From Brassicibacter mesophilus (GTDB lineage Bacteria; Bacillota; Clostridia; Tissierellales; Proteiniboraceae), in contig NZ_JBNPXI010000003.1 of the NCBI RefSeq assembly GCF_050433385.1, positions 248,001 to 312,000 of the forward strand: 64,000 nt of DNA, written 5' to 3'. This document shows, piece by piece, positions 1 through 8,614 of this stretch. The position numbers and the translations under genes are program-made. Positions within the stretch are counted from its first letter, which is position 1. Each line of letters starts with the position of its first letter. The notes under the pieces were generated by a model, which saw only the letters and a program-made list of their open reading frames with translations, had not been told where the DNA came from and searched no databases.

Positions 1-2
1 AA

Positions 3-455
3 ACTAGGACTAGCAATGAACTACCTGTAGAATTTAAGTACATAGATATAGATATTGAGAAATTAAGAGTATGGCTAAACAGTAGAGACTCAAAGCTAGC
101 AGATGAACCATATTTGACTACAATAGTAAATACTTCAGAGACATTTGATATAAACCCACTTCTTTTAATTGCCATTACGGGACAGGAGCAGGGATTTGTT
201 CCAAGGTCAAATGAGTATGCAGAAAAAATTGCAAATAATCCTTTTAATGTTTATGGGAGCTGGAAGAAACACAATAAAGACATAAACGATTCTACAAAGA
301 TAGCAGCCATAACTATAGTTAACTTAAGCAAAAACAGGCCAAGCCACATAGACCCAGTTAAATGGATTAATAGAAAGTATGCTGAAGATGAGAATTGGCA
401 TAAGGGCGTTTCAAAGATTTTTTATATGCTATGCAAAGAACTAGAGGTAAATTAG
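3..455 (+). CDS. C-terminal part of a cell-wall hydrolase with glucosaminidase/lysozyme-like fold (5' end outside window)
   Basis: The frame is open from the first bases of the window, so this is the last 150 codons of a longer gene; the internal TTG at 114 is not a believable start because coding sequence continues upstream. The visible part contains a stretch of the type NPLLLIAITGQEQGF, followed by NPFNVYGSW. This resembles the catalytic helix and substrate-cleft region of glucosaminidase or lysozyme-like peptidoglycan hydrolases, with the Glu of GQEQG as candidate acid. The likely role is hydrolysis of the glycan strand outside the cell. The N-terminal signal or binding domains are not visible. 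The family is inferred from these motifs only. Confidence 0.5.
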   Translation, partial: TRTSNELPVEFKYIDIDIEKLRVWLNSRDSKLADEPYLTTIVNTSETFDINPLLLIAITGQEQGFVPRSNEYAEKIANNPFNVYGSWKKHNKDINDSTKIAAITIVNLSKNRPSHIDPVKWINRKYAEDENWHKGVSKIFYMLCKELEVN

Positions 456-571
456 AAGTTATTAAAAATAGTTAAAATATAATTATTTAATTTAAAGATA
501 TTTTTAAAGGAAATTATTTTTGTTTGTAGAATACTAGTTAGTAAACAATCATTTATATGGGGGAATGACTT

Positions 572-1291
572 ATGAAGATAACTATTGTCATATGTGACGA
601 CGATAAAACCCATGTAGATATTATAAAAGAGTATATACATCGAATTGACTTAAATTGCGACATTAGAATTATAGAGACTTATAGCGGAGAAGAGGTACAA
701 GAATTATTAAATGAAAATAACATTGATATAGCCTTTTTAGATATTGAAATGAGAGGGTTAAATGGTATCGAAGTAGGCAAGAAAATCAGGTATACATATG
801 AAAAAGCAATAATAGTTTTTCTTACAGGATATAAACACTATGCTCTAGATGCTTTTCAGATTGATAGTTTTCAATACATTATTAAACCTATTACGTTTGA
901 AAAATTTCATATTTTAATGGAAAAAATACTTGTGCGATGGAATGAAATAAAAGCATATGAAAATAAAGATAAAGTTTTTTCTATTAAGACAAAACAAGGA
1001 ATAATATATCTAAAATATCAAGATATTTATTTTTTTGAGCGTAAAGGTAAAAAAATTTACGTTTATTCAAAATCTGGTACTTATGAATTCGTTGATTCTT
1101 TAAAATCAATAATGAGCCGTTTAGAAACTAGTACATTTCTTCGATGTCATAATGGCTTTATTGTAAATAGTGATAAAATCTTAAATATTGACAAAAATGA
1201 AATAATATTTAATAATATAAAACAATCTATACCTATTAGTAGAAAATGTAAAAAAGATGTATTAGATGCATTGGCAAAAAATATATTTTAA
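572..1291 (+). CDS. agrA: AgrA/LytTR-type response regulator
   Basis: This 239-residue protein has an N-terminal receiver domain (about 1-120) with the acidic pocket ICDDD near residue 10 and the phospho-acceptor Asp57 in FLDIEM. A C-terminal LytTR DNA-binding domain (about 140-237) includes the typical FLRCHNGFIVN and ISRKCKK segments. LytTR regulators of this type bind pairs of about 9-bp direct repeats two helical turns apart and activate agr-type quorum-sensing operons. A GGGGG ribosome binding site precedes the ATG. The sensor kinase gene follows after 19 bases, and three agrBD cassettes lie downstream, each with a matching repeat pair in its promoter. The agr assignment comes from this context plus the domains. 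Confidence 0.85.
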   Translation: MKITIVICDDDKTHVDIIKEYIHRIDLNCDIRIIETYSGEEVQELLNENNIDIAFLDIEMRGLNGIEVGKKIRYTYEKAIIVFLTGYKHYALDAFQIDSFQYIIKPITFEKFHILMEKILVRWNEIKAYENKDKVFSIKTKQGIIYLKYQDIYFFERKGKKIYVYSKSGTYEFVDSLKSIMSRLETSTFLRCHNGFIVNSDKILNIDKNEIIFNNIKQSIPISRKCKKDVLDALAKNIF

Positions 1292-1310
1292 AGATAATAA
1301 GGTGATTTAA

Positions 1311-2633
1311 TTGGCGATTATATCTAATTTTTTTACAAACGTAATAGATATATACATGCTATATTTTTACCTAAAAACTTTCTTTACAGAAAGAAAACTT
1401 AGCAAAAAGTATGTATTATTCAGATTATTGATACTTGTTGTATTCAATACTTTTATTAATGCTGTTTTGGGACTAGCTAGTTTTGTGGGCTTTATCTTAA
1501 TCATATTTCTAATGAGCTATATTTTTTCATTATTATTTAATAAAGAGTTTTTATATATTTTTATTATGCTTATTATTGGAATTGTCATCATGTTTATATT
1601 AGAATTAATATCAGTAAATTTGGTTGTATTTCTCTTTGAATTACCTCCATCACTTATTTTAGAATTGAATGTCTATAGGTTTCTAGCAATTGTAATAGGG
1701 AAGGTTGGCTTTTTTATTATAATAAGATATTGGGGCTGTAAAATCCATTTAATATCATGGTTCCAAGACAGAAGGGGTGTGCCAATAGCTTTCATTTTTT
1801 TATTTAACTCTATCATTATCTATATGGCATTTACCCTTTATAGATATGTAAAAATTAGAACTTATACGGACTATATCATTTTATTTATGCTTACATTATG
1901 TTCTATCATATTCAGTTGGTTAATTTATGTTTTTACGAAGAAAATGTTTAGGCAAGAACAGCAGGAAGAACTTATGAAACTAAAAATTAAAGAATATGAG
2001 AATCAGAGTTTTTATAGTGAAAATATGGAGTCAGTTATGATGAATATTCGGGCTCAACGGCATGATTTTAACAATTATATCAGTACATTGTACGGCTTGA
2101 TTTATTTAAATAAAACTGAAGAAGCAAAAAAATATATTTTAGACTTAGCACAAAGCATTTCTTTTATTAATGAAATTATTGATGTTGGGCATCCTGTCAT
2201 TACGGCGCTAATAAATGTTAAAAGGGATAAAATATTAAGAGAAAAAATTAAAATGAATTTGGATATTAAACTTCCTAAAAACCTATCTTATGATTATATT
2301 GACTTGTCTGTTATCATAGGGAACCTTTTAGACAATGCAATTGAAGCGTGCCTAAAACCTGATATAGAACATCCATTTATTGATTTTAAAATGAAAATAA
2401 AAGGGAATTATTTAGTTATTGAAGTTTCTAATACAAAATCTAGTGTAGTAAGCATTAAGTCGAACTCTATAGGGAGCAGATTTACTACAAAGGAAGACAA
2501 GGAGAACCATGGATTTGGTCTAAATAATATACAAAGAATAGTAACGCGTTATGAAGGACTCCTTAAGATTGAAGATAAAGAGAGTACTTTTAATGTGCAC
2601 ATAGCATTACCTTTTAAAAAAGATATAGCCTAA
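1311..2633 (+). CDS. agrC: AgrC-like sensor histidine kinase (GHKL type)
   Basis: The protein has 440 residues. About 200 N-terminal residues form six or seven hydrophobic segments. A linker and a dimerisation/phosphorylation region follow, with His251 in QRHDFNNY, then a GHKL ATPase domain with the N-box IIGNLLDNAIEAC and the glycine-rich GFGLNNI. This is the architecture of AgrC-type (HPK10) receptors for cyclic peptide signals, in which the membrane part binds the peptide and the kinase phosphorylates AgrA. Translation starts at TTG 1311 behind AAGGTG. The gene is coupled to the regulator upstream and is probably the receptor for the AgrD peptides encoded downstream. Which of the three peptides it senses cannot be told, since their cores are identical. 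Confidence 0.85.
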   Translation: MAIISNFFTNVIDIYMLYFYLKTFFTERKLSKKYVLFRLLILVVFNTFINAVLGLASFVGFILIIFLMSYIFSLLFNKEFLYIFIMLIIGIVIMFILELISVNLVVFLFELPPSLILELNVYRFLAIVIGKVGFFIIIRYWGCKIHLISWFQDRRGVPIAFIFLFNSIIIYMAFTLYRYVKIRTYTDYIILFMLTLCSIIFSWLIYVFTKKMFRQEQQEELMKLKIKEYENQSFYSENMESVMMNIRAQRHDFNNYISTLYGLIYLNKTEEAKKYILDLAQSISFINEIIDVGHPVITALINVKRDKILREKIKMNLDIKLPKNLSYDYIDLSVIIGNLLDNAIEACLKPDIEHPFIDFKMKIKGNYLVIEVSNTKSSVVSIKSNSIGSRFTTKEDKENHGFGLNNIQRIVTRYEGLLKIEDKESTFNVHIALPFKKDIA

Positions 2634-2652
2634 TATATCTTTTTCTATGCAA

Positions 2653-2717
2653 GTTATGCTTATTATTGAACCACTTATGCCTAATAGCTTGTCCTTAAAG
2701 TAAAATTGTGGTATTTT
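2653..2717 (+). promoter_or_regulatory. Agr-type promoter, copy 1: two LytTR-like repeats plus sigma-A promoter
   Basis: GTTATGC at 2653-2659 and CTTATGC at 2674-2680 are direct repeats exactly 21 bp apart, the arrangement bound by LytTR regulators. Eight bases further is a -35 box TTGTCC (2689-2694), a 17-bp spacer and a -10 box TATTTT (2712-2717). The same block occurs at 5213 and 10061. It should drive agrD1 and probably the protease gene behind it. Confidence 0.7.
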
Positions 2718-2736
2718 TGATTTAAACAAGCATTAA

Positions 2737-2856
2737 CTTAATATTATAACTTTATTTACTATATTGCTTGTTAGTTCTGTATTAATGGTTTTATACCAAG
2801 ACATAACTTTATTACCTTTGGTGATAAAGAAAAAAATGATTAAGGGGGTGACCTAA
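2737..2856 (+). pseudogene. Remnant of agrB (C-terminal end only), copy 1
   Basis: An open stretch of about 39 codons ending at 2856 contains a hydrophobic segment and then ITLLPLVIKKK, matching ITLTPLVAKKK at the end of the two intact AgrB proteins at 5312 and 10160. There is no start codon at the right place, and the catalytic His and Cys region is absent. Promoter and agrD are retained on either side, so most of agrB1 has been deleted between them. Without its own AgrB, the AgrD1 precursor would need processing by AgrB2 or AgrB3. Confidence 0.7.
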
Positions 2857-2976
2857 ATGAAAGGAAAAGCTAAAATATTGAATAGTGTTGCAACAACAGC
2901 TATGGTTTTTGCTAATTTAGGAATGAATGTAAACTGCATTGGTATATTGTATCAACCAAAATGCCCTAAGAAATAA
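2857..2976 (+). CDS. agrD: AgrD-like cyclic autoinducer peptide precursor, copy 1
   Basis: This 39-residue peptide begins MKGKAKIL, has an amphipathic/hydrophobic middle (TTAMVFANLGM), then NVNCIGILYQPKCPKK. AgrD precursors carry an N-terminal amphipathic leader, a Cys-containing core of about five residues that becomes a thiolactone ring, and a charged tail often containing YQPxxP; all three parts are visible. The predicted ring is Cys27-Ile-Gly-Ile-Leu, cleaved before YQP. A GGGGGTGA ribosome binding site lies seven bases upstream. The gene differs from copies 2 and 3 at a few residues outside the core. Confidence 0.85.
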   Translation: MKGKAKILNSVATTAMVFANLGMNVNCIGILYQPKCPKK

Positions 2977-3039
2977 TCTAGGTATGTTCTAGCATTAGGA
3001 TATCTCAATTTACAATTGGAAATGAAAAGAATAAAAAAA

Positions 3040-3067
3040 TTTAGAACACTTAAAATGCTGTTCTAAA
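3040..3067 (+). other. Hairpin between agrD1 and the protease gene
   Basis: TTTAGAACA and TGTTCTAAA form a perfect 9-bp stem with a 10-base loop, followed by A-rich rather than T-rich sequence. It sits 20 bases before the ribosome binding site of the peptidase gene. It may be an attenuator or an mRNA processing or stability element; it is not a standard terminator. Confidence 0.45.
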
Positions 3068-3087
3068 CATATTATAGGAGGAGTATC

Positions 3088-3900
3088 ATGATAAAATTAG
3101 TAAATAAAAAAATTTTTAGTTTGCTTTTAATTGCTGTGCTATTGATATCTTTTAGTACAAGTGCATTGGCTTCTGAAGTAGGCAGTTTAGATAAGGTGAA
3201 AAATTACAATATTGATGAAATTCAGTCAGATGATTCTATAATAGTAGAAGATAGTTATGGTGATTTCATTGGTAATATGTCTTATTCAGAATATAGAACA
3301 TATCTATATGGTCCCAATGTAATAGTACCTTATAGTGTTCCAGGAGTAGTAGAAAAAGAGCTGTTGAGTTTTTCAAGGTATCAGCAAAGTGGACGTAGTT
3401 GGTCATCACATCAATTGTTAAATGGAACAAATACTATCGGTACCCATGGGTGTGCACTAACTAGTACTACTATGGTCCTAGATTATTTTGAATATAACGA
3501 TAATCCAAAGCAAGTTAACAATAAACTTCTCCCTTATCAACCTGATAATGATGGAAATATGTACTGGGGAAATGTACCTTTAGCTTATAATGTTAGCTTA
3601 GTTAAGTCTAGCAGTGTTTCTTATTCAACTGTGGACGACGCATATGATGATGTAAGGGGGCAAATAAGGCTCAATAGACCGGTTATTATTGGAGTAAAAA
3701 AGGGCAATCGCACTCATTTTGTAGCAGCTAGGGGAATACTTGAAACAAAGGACGACTCTGAAATAGGCTCCGTTGCTAAAAAGTATATTTATATTCATGA
3801 CCCAGCTAGTAGAAACTATACTCAATTAGAAGATTACATAAATGATGGATATTATGTTTATAGAATAATTTCCTATAAAACTTTAAATGAGCAAATGTAA
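3088..3900 (+). CDS. Secreted C39-like cysteine peptidase (agr-adjacent)
   Basis: The protein has 270 residues. A signal peptide of about 28 residues ends in ALA. A prodomain-like acidic segment of roughly 60 residues follows, then a C39-like papain-fold domain: Cys122 in THGCALTSTTMVLDYF, His210 in THFVAARG and Asp238 in IHDPA are the candidate triad. C39-like domains of this kind (PF13529 type) are exported peptidases, often of unknown substrate. The start ATG is fixed by GGAGGAG upstream. The gene lies 111 bases behind agrD1 with no terminator between, so it is probably read from the agr promoter and thus cell-density controlled. The substrate is unknown. Confidence 0.7.
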   Translation: MIKLVNKKIFSLLLIAVLLISFSTSALASEVGSLDKVKNYNIDEIQSDDSIIVEDSYGDFIGNMSYSEYRTYLYGPNVIVPYSVPGVVEKELLSFSRYQQSGRSWSSHQLLNGTNTIGTHGCALTSTTMVLDYFEYNDNPKQVNNKLLPYQPDNDGNMYWGNVPLAYNVSLVKSSSVSYSTVDDAYDDVRGQIRLNRPVIIGVKKGNRTHFVAARGILETKDDSEIGSVAKKYIYIHDPASRNYTQLEDYINDGYYVYRIISYKTLNEQM

Positions 3901-3973
3901 CTGGTAAAATAAAAGGAAGAGATTTTGGCAAACAAAAACGGAGAAAATTTTCCAGTTTCTAAAGAAGTTTTCC

Positions 3974-3997
3974 CAGGATGGCTGAAAAGCCATCCTG
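3974..3997 (+). other. Perfect 10-bp hairpin with GAAA tetraloop
   Basis: CAGGATGGCT and AGCCATCCTG pair perfectly around GAAA, a stable GNRA tetraloop. No T run follows, so this is either a weak terminator or a 3' stabilising structure for the upstream peptidase mRNA. Confidence 0.5.
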
Positions 3998-4048
3998 AAG
4001 CAATTATAATAATATTTATAATTTCATTATAAACGCTTGGAGGGTATT

Positions 4049-4933
4049 ATGAGGAAATATGTTTTTATCATGCTTATTATTGTAGCAATAGCTACTATTT
4101 GGCTTGTACAAACTCAGTCACGTTCAAGTTTAGATGCAACATCTAAATATAGTAATGGGCAGATTATAACTAATGTGAAGGTAAAAAACATCCAAAATAT
4201 CGTGTCTACAGAGTATAGTTATACAACATACTTTTTAGAACAATATGTTAACGTTCTACCAGCTATAAAAACATTTTCATTTCCAAACTATAAAAGTTCA
4301 CATGTTTTTGAAATTCAAGAAAGGCTACTAGAAGGAAAAAAAGATAATATTAAAGTACAAATTATTATTAAATATAATGACGGTGAAGAAGAGATAATGA
4401 AAAATGTTGATATTAATGATATTAAGAAGAAATTATATGATGATTTAATCATACAGTCTGAAATAAAAGACGATAAAATATATTACAGCACCAATGGTCT
4501 TACAGCAATAGTTGATAAAGATAAGTATGATAAAGATATTGTTTTTTATTCTAATCCTAATAACGAGTATCCTAATATTTCAGTAGGTTTCCAAAAAGAT
4601 TTTACTTTGTATCCTCTAAAGCAATATGGAGCTATACCAAAATCAGTAGCAGTTAAAAATAATTATGAAGGAATGGCACCAGTGGAATTTATTAAAAAGT
4701 CTACCTTAGAGGAAGATTATCTTGTGGTCGAGTATGGCATGATTGAACTGCCTTGGGATGGCCTTTACCCTTACGATCTTAGTGGTAATAGTGTTTATTA
4801 CGAAGGGGAGAAAAGTGAGTTAGGTATAAATCTTTTTAAAGATAACCAAATAGTTGAAGTTTCGAAAGTAAGTCATGAAAAGTATGACCAGATGTTAAAT
4901 AAGATTCCATATATAACATTTGTAATCCCCTAA
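4049..4933 (+). CDS. Membrane-anchored or secreted protein of unknown function
   Basis: I do not recognise a family. The 294-residue product starts MRKYVFIMLIIVAIATIWLVQTQSR, a short basic start and one transmembrane or uncleaved signal segment; the rest is hydrophilic and predicted extracellular. ATG 4049 is chosen because GGAGGG lies five bases upstream; the TTG 12 bases earlier overlaps that ribosome binding site. No catalytic motif or lipobox was found. The gene lies between the first protease and agr cassette 2 and ends at a terminator, so it may belong to the same density-regulated exported set, but that is inference from position. Confidence 0.65.
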   Translation: MRKYVFIMLIIVAIATIWLVQTQSRSSLDATSKYSNGQIITNVKVKNIQNIVSTEYSYTTYFLEQYVNVLPAIKTFSFPNYKSSHVFEIQERLLEGKKDNIKVQIIIKYNDGEEEIMKNVDINDIKKKLYDDLIIQSEIKDDKIYYSTNGLTAIVDKDKYDKDIVFYSNPNNEYPNISVGFQKDFTLYPLKQYGAIPKSVAVKNNYEGMAPVEFIKKSTLEEDYLVVEYGMIELPWDGLYPYDLSGNSVYYEGEKSELGINLFKDNQIVEVSKVSHEKYDQMLNKIPYITFVIP

Positions 4934-4994
4934 GGAAGTACTCAATAGTAGTATTAACTGTACTTTTTAACAACCGAACTTACCGTAAATAGAA

Positions 4995-5051
4995 AATAGC
5001 CCCTTATGATTTTTATCTAAACTCATAAGAGGTTATTTTTTATAATAGCTT
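4995..5051 (+). terminator. Rho-independent terminator
   Basis: AATAGCCCCTTATGA pairs with TCATAAGAGGTTATT (14 of 15 positions, one G-T pair) and is followed by a T run. It ends the transcript of the unknown exported protein before agr promoter copy 2. Confidence 0.75.
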
Positions 5052-5212
5052 GAAAAATAAAATTTAGGAAAACAATATAGATAGCATCCTACATTATAAA
5101 ATAGTTAATTATAAATTTAAAACTAAAAAATAAGAATAATTGGTTAAAGACAGCCTGAAATGAATTAATTTATTTATACCAATGACAATAGTATATCTTT
5201 CTTTTTATGCAA

Positions 5213-5277
5213 GTTATGCCTATTATTGAACCACTTATGCCTAATAGCTTGTCCTTAAAGTAAAATTGTGGTATTTT
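5213..5277 (+). promoter_or_regulatory. Agr-type promoter, copy 2: two LytTR-like repeats plus sigma-A promoter
   Basis: GTTATGC (5213-5219) and CTTATGC (5234-5240), 21 bp apart, precede TTGTCC (5249-5254), 17 bp and TATTTT (5272-5277). The block is almost identical to the copies at 2653 and 10061, including the bases flanking the repeats. Confidence 0.72.
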
Positions 5278-5311
5278 TAACTTAGAGTAAATATTAAAAG
5301 GAAGATGAAAA

Positions 5312-5899
5312 ATGATTAATCAAATGGCATCTTATGTGGTTAATATTATGAAGCGCAATAATACTATTGATGAAAAAGAAACAGATTTATATGTTTTTGG
5401 AATGGAAGTATTGTTTATTACTTTAATCAAGGGAATAGGTCTATTTATTATAGCGTTTGCACTGGGACTTTTGAAAGAAGCTATTGCTTTTATTCTAGCC
5501 TTTAGTATGTTGAGAATGCAAGCAGGAGGAGTGCATCTAGAATCCTTTTGGAAATGTTTTATTGTTACCAACATTATAACTTTCTTTTCTATATATCTTG
5601 TCATATTTTCACCTATCAATCACACTATTTTTTATCAGATTATTATATTAGCTGCATCCATTATTTTAACAATATTATATGCTCCTGTTGATACTCCAAA
5701 TAAACCTTTAAATCAGGATGAAACAAAGCTATATAAAAAAAGGAGCTTGTTTGTAATACTTATAGGAAGCATAATCATTGTCATCCTAAGCCTATTTAGT
5801 ACATCATTTATTGTTTATGGTAATATCGCATCGTTTGGTTTTTTATGTGAGGGAATTACTTTGACACCTTTGGTGGCAAAGAAAAAAATAAATGATTAA
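5312..5899 (+). CDS. agrB: AgrB-like peptide-processing membrane endopeptidase, copy 2
   Basis: The protein has 195 residues with several transmembrane helices and the AgrB signature RMQAGGVHLESFWKC, giving catalytic His75 and Cys82. AgrB cleaves the C-terminal tail of AgrD, forms the thiolactone and helps export the intermediate. AAAAGGAAG serves as ribosome binding site. agrD2 starts 13 bases after the stop. The protein is nearly identical to copy 3 at 10160, which differs at scattered residues and in its C-terminal tail. Expression should be under the LytTR-type promoter directly upstream. Confidence 0.92.
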   Translation: MINQMASYVVNIMKRNNTIDEKETDLYVFGMEVLFITLIKGIGLFIIAFALGLLKEAIAFILAFSMLRMQAGGVHLESFWKCFIVTNIITFFSIYLVIFSPINHTIFYQIIILAASIILTILYAPVDTPNKPLNQDETKLYKKRSLFVILIGSIIIVILSLFSTSFIVYGNIASFGFLCEGITLTPLVAKKKIND

Positions 5900-5912
5900 G
5901 GGGGTGACCTAA

Positions 5913-6032
5913 ATGAAAGGAAAAGCTAAAATATTGAATAGTGTTGCAGCAACAGCTATGGTTTTTGCTAATTTAGGAATGAATGTAAACTGTATCGGTA
6001 TTTTGTATCAGCCTAAATGCCCTAGAAAATAA
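5913..6032 (+). CDS. agrD: AgrD-like cyclic autoinducer peptide precursor, copy 2
   Basis: The precursor has 39 residues: leader MKGKAKILNSVAATAMVFANLG, then MNVNCIGILYQPKCPRK. The core Cys-Ile-Gly-Ile-Leu and the YQPKCP tail match copies 1 and 3 exactly; only leader and last residues differ. GGGGGTGA precedes the ATG. The gene is cotranscribed with agrB2, which should process it. Confidence 0.88.
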   Translation: MKGKAKILNSVAATAMVFANLGMNVNCIGILYQPKCPRK

Positions 6033-6557
6033 TCAAATAGAATGAAAGAAGATTATAATAGTAACACCCTTTATATTGCATATTTAGCTTATATTAAGAG
6101 AAAAGGACATTTTGATTAATTAAGAATACTATAAACAAACTTTTATATACTATAATCAGTGCTAAAGTACTAAAAATACATATATATATAGAAAATGCAT
6201 AATTATTGAAGAAATGAAAATAATATCTAATTATAGAAAAAAATATTATTTAAAACAATACTTTACATCAAAAGATAAAGATGCTAGCATAGATGTAATT
6301 TTATCATATAAATATTCACATATATTTCAAAACAATATTCCTAGAGAAAGAATAATTGAAAGGGAGATAATATCATATTGAATATAAGAGCATCAAAAAA
6401 TAGTCTGCTAACTCAAATTAATACCGGAAGGTATGTTTCATAGAGTTAATAGACCAAGAACTAAGTACAGTTATACGGTAAATGTATGCAAATATCAATA
6501 AAGAAATATTAAAACTACATATAGTCTTTAATAAGATAATTTAAAAGGAGGATTTTT
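6033..6557. other. Stretch of 525 bases without a convincing gene
   Basis: Very AT-rich. An open frame at 6214-6381 (+, 55 codons, starts MKIISNYRKKYY) lacks a good ribosome binding site, as does a 25-codon frame at about 6046. No terminator was found directly behind agrD2, so the agr transcript could run on into the peptidase gene at 6558. Confidence 0.4.
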
Positions 6558-7346
6558 ATGAAAAAATTAAGAACAATTTTTATTATCATATTAGCTATAG
6601 GTTTATTAGTACCTTGTATGGCATTTGCAAGAGCTAAGCATGATCCTATTATGGAACAAATAGAACAGAAGATTCGCTCTGAGTATGTAAACGATCCAAT
6701 GTTTCAAGAAGAAATGGAACAATACGGTGTAGAGCATGCAGAAGAATACATACAGCGAATGATAGATAGAGAATATTTAAAAACAACTCAAATATCGCCA
6801 ATGTCTATACCAAATGCTAGGATAGTTTTATCTATGGATGTCATTAACCAAGTAAATAATACTTATTGTGGTCCAGCATCAACATTACAGACTTTTACTT
6901 CAATAGATAATTTGTACGACGAAGTAGCTGGTGATACAGATTGGGATAAGCTAGAAACATTAGCAGGAGAGATGGGTACAAATTCAGATGGAACAATAGT
7001 ATATAGGGTGAAAAATGTTTTGAACGATTATGTACCGAGATCAAACTATGCTTATGATGAATATAGTGAAGAAAAGGAAGAAGACTTCTGTGAGGAGGTA
7101 TATAATAGCCTAGATGCTGGATATCCAGCTATCATACACGCAAAGACTGAATACTTAAACTATTATAACGGACATGTAGCTGGTCATTATATAAGCGTTT
7201 ATGGTATTGACTTAGAGCGTGGTAAGGTATACTTAGCAGATTCTCATCCTAAATCAACATATCGTGGAAAACATGTCGTCACAATACGTGAAGCATACAA
7301 TTCTATAAGTGCTAAATCAGGTAGATATTTAATAGTCTGGAGATAG
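6558..7346 (+). CDS. Secreted C39-like cysteine peptidase, second copy of the type
   Basis: The protein has 262 residues. The signal peptide ends near AFA (22-24). A charged helical segment (about 25-80) is followed by a C39-like domain: Gln98 and Cys104 in NQVNNTYCGPAST, His210 in AGHYISVYGID and Asp228 in LADSHP form a complete papain-like set. It shares the fold with the product at 3088 but has a different N-terminal region and Cys motif, so it is not a simple duplicate. AAGGAGG lies upstream of the ATG. It stands 525 bases behind agrD2 and may share its control. A secreted peptidase is likely; the substrate is unknown. Confidence 0.7.
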   Translation: MKKLRTIFIIILAIGLLVPCMAFARAKHDPIMEQIEQKIRSEYVNDPMFQEEMEQYGVEHAEEYIQRMIDREYLKTTQISPMSIPNARIVLSMDVINQVNNTYCGPASTLQTFTSIDNLYDEVAGDTDWDKLETLAGEMGTNSDGTIVYRVKNVLNDYVPRSNYAYDEYSEEKEEDFCEEVYNSLDAGYPAIIHAKTEYLNYYNGHVAGHYISVYGIDLERGKVYLADSHPKSTYRGKHVVTIREAYNSISAKSGRYLIVWR

Positions 7347-7354
7347 TATATTCT

Positions 7355-7411
7355 ATCTATAGTAAGTAAGTTATTGTTTTTCATAGTTTACTTACTATAG
7401 ATATTTTTATT
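7355..7411 (+). terminator. Rho-independent terminator
   Basis: ATCTATAGTAAGTAA and TTACTTACTATAGAT pair perfectly (15 bp) and are followed by ATTTTTATT. It ends the peptidase transcript. Confidence 0.85.
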
Positions 7412-7426
7412 AAAGAGGTGGTTTAA

Positions 7427-8614
7427 ATGAGAAATAATAAATATGTTTACTTATTTTGCTCAATATTACTACTATTAGTTATATGTTTAGCAATTAGACA
7501 TTTCTTAATCATTCAATCCCCAACTATTAATAACCATGCTTTTAAAAATGAAATAAAACGAGGCAACTTTACCTCAAAAAAATATATTACTATTAAGAAC
7601 ACTGACAAACATTACTATGATAATTTAAGAAAACTTAATATTGATACTGACATAATTGAAATTCCTATGGTCGATAACATGATTATAGCTGATCATACGA
7701 TCTGTAATAATACAGTTTACTATGTAGTTACAGATAATGTAAAATCAGATTTTCATACCAAGTTTAAAATTTATAAATTTGATATCAAAACAGCTGAATC
7801 TTATGATATTTTTCAAATGAATGATATAAAAAAGCCATCATATATAAGTGAAATACATGCAAATGCTAATTTTCTCTTTTGGGAAGTAGTAGACTCAAAT
7901 TATAACTGGAAAATCTACAAACTTGACCTTAATGACCTTTCAGCAGATATAATTCGTTGCTCAGATGACTTAAATAATTCGCTTATTGAACCTATAATGA
8001 CTATATCTGATAATTATTTAGCGTGGTATGAATCTATAGGTACAAGTGGTGACAACTATGAGGAAAGAATTGTATTATATGATATAAATAAAAATATATT
8101 AGAAATCTTAGATAATGAGGTAGATCTTGATGGGAATCCATATAAAAGGCCATATCTAATGAATAACAAATTAACTTACATAGATAGAGATGAAGATGAA
8201 TACATTATAAAAATATATGATTTAAATTCACAAGAGACAGATATTTTACTTCCTGGTACTAAATTAGCTTGTGTTCTTTCAAATGGTAATATAACGGTAT
8301 GGATGGATGACTATTACAATAGTAATGTATATGTTTACGATCACACCCTAAAAAAACTTAACCTCATTGAAAAAGAACAAAGTATTTTATCAGTTGATAT
8401 AATAAATAATGATTTACTAATAACTTATATCAAGGATAATAGTTATTCAAATATATATTATCTTGATTTGAGTAGCAATATAAAAATTAACTTGACTAAT
8501 AGTAAAACAAATGTTGTTTATTGCTTGCCAAGGCATGATGTAAATTATAACTCTATTTATAAAATTTCAAAAGTTGATAAACATAGGTATTTTGTTGTGA
8601 CTAATGGTAGTTAA
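7427..8614 (+). CDS. Membrane-anchored propeller-like protein of unknown function
   Basis: The product has 395 residues with one N-terminal transmembrane segment (about 7-28) and a large extracellular part. The latter has repeated short strands of the type KIYKFDIKTAESYDIF, KIYKLDLNDLSADII and VLYDINKNILEIL, spaced 40-60 residues apart, as in beta-propeller proteins that repeat a value-then-unit pattern. No catalytic residues are recognisable. AGAGGTGG provides the ribosome binding site. It starts just after a terminator, so it may depend on read-through or an unrecognised promoter. Its place among agr cassettes suggests a surface role, but I cannot name one. Confidence 0.6.
   Translation: MRNNKYVYLFCSILLLLVICLAIRHFLIIQSPTINNHAFKNEIKRGNFTSKKYITIKNTDKHYYDNLRKLNIDTDIIEIPMVDNMIIADHTICNNTVYYVVTDNVKSDFHTKFKIYKFDIKTAESYDIFQMNDIKKPSYISEIHANANFLFWEVVDSNYNWKIYKLDLNDLSADIIRCSDDLNNSLIEPIMTISDNYLAWYESIGTSGDNYEERIVLYDINKNILEILDNEVDLDGNPYKRPYLMNNKLTYIDRDEDEYIIKIYDLNSQETDILLPGTKLACVLSNGNITVWMDDYYNSNVYVYDHTLKKLNLIEKEQSILSVDIINNDLLITYIKDNSYSNIYYLDLSSNIKINLTNSKTNVVYCLPRHDVNYNSIYKISKVDKHRYFVVTNGS

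Noticed and set aside
6214..6381. 55-codon frame between agrD2 and the second peptidase gene
   Set aside because: No clear ribosome binding site and biased AT-rich composition; kept only as a remark on the intergenic region.
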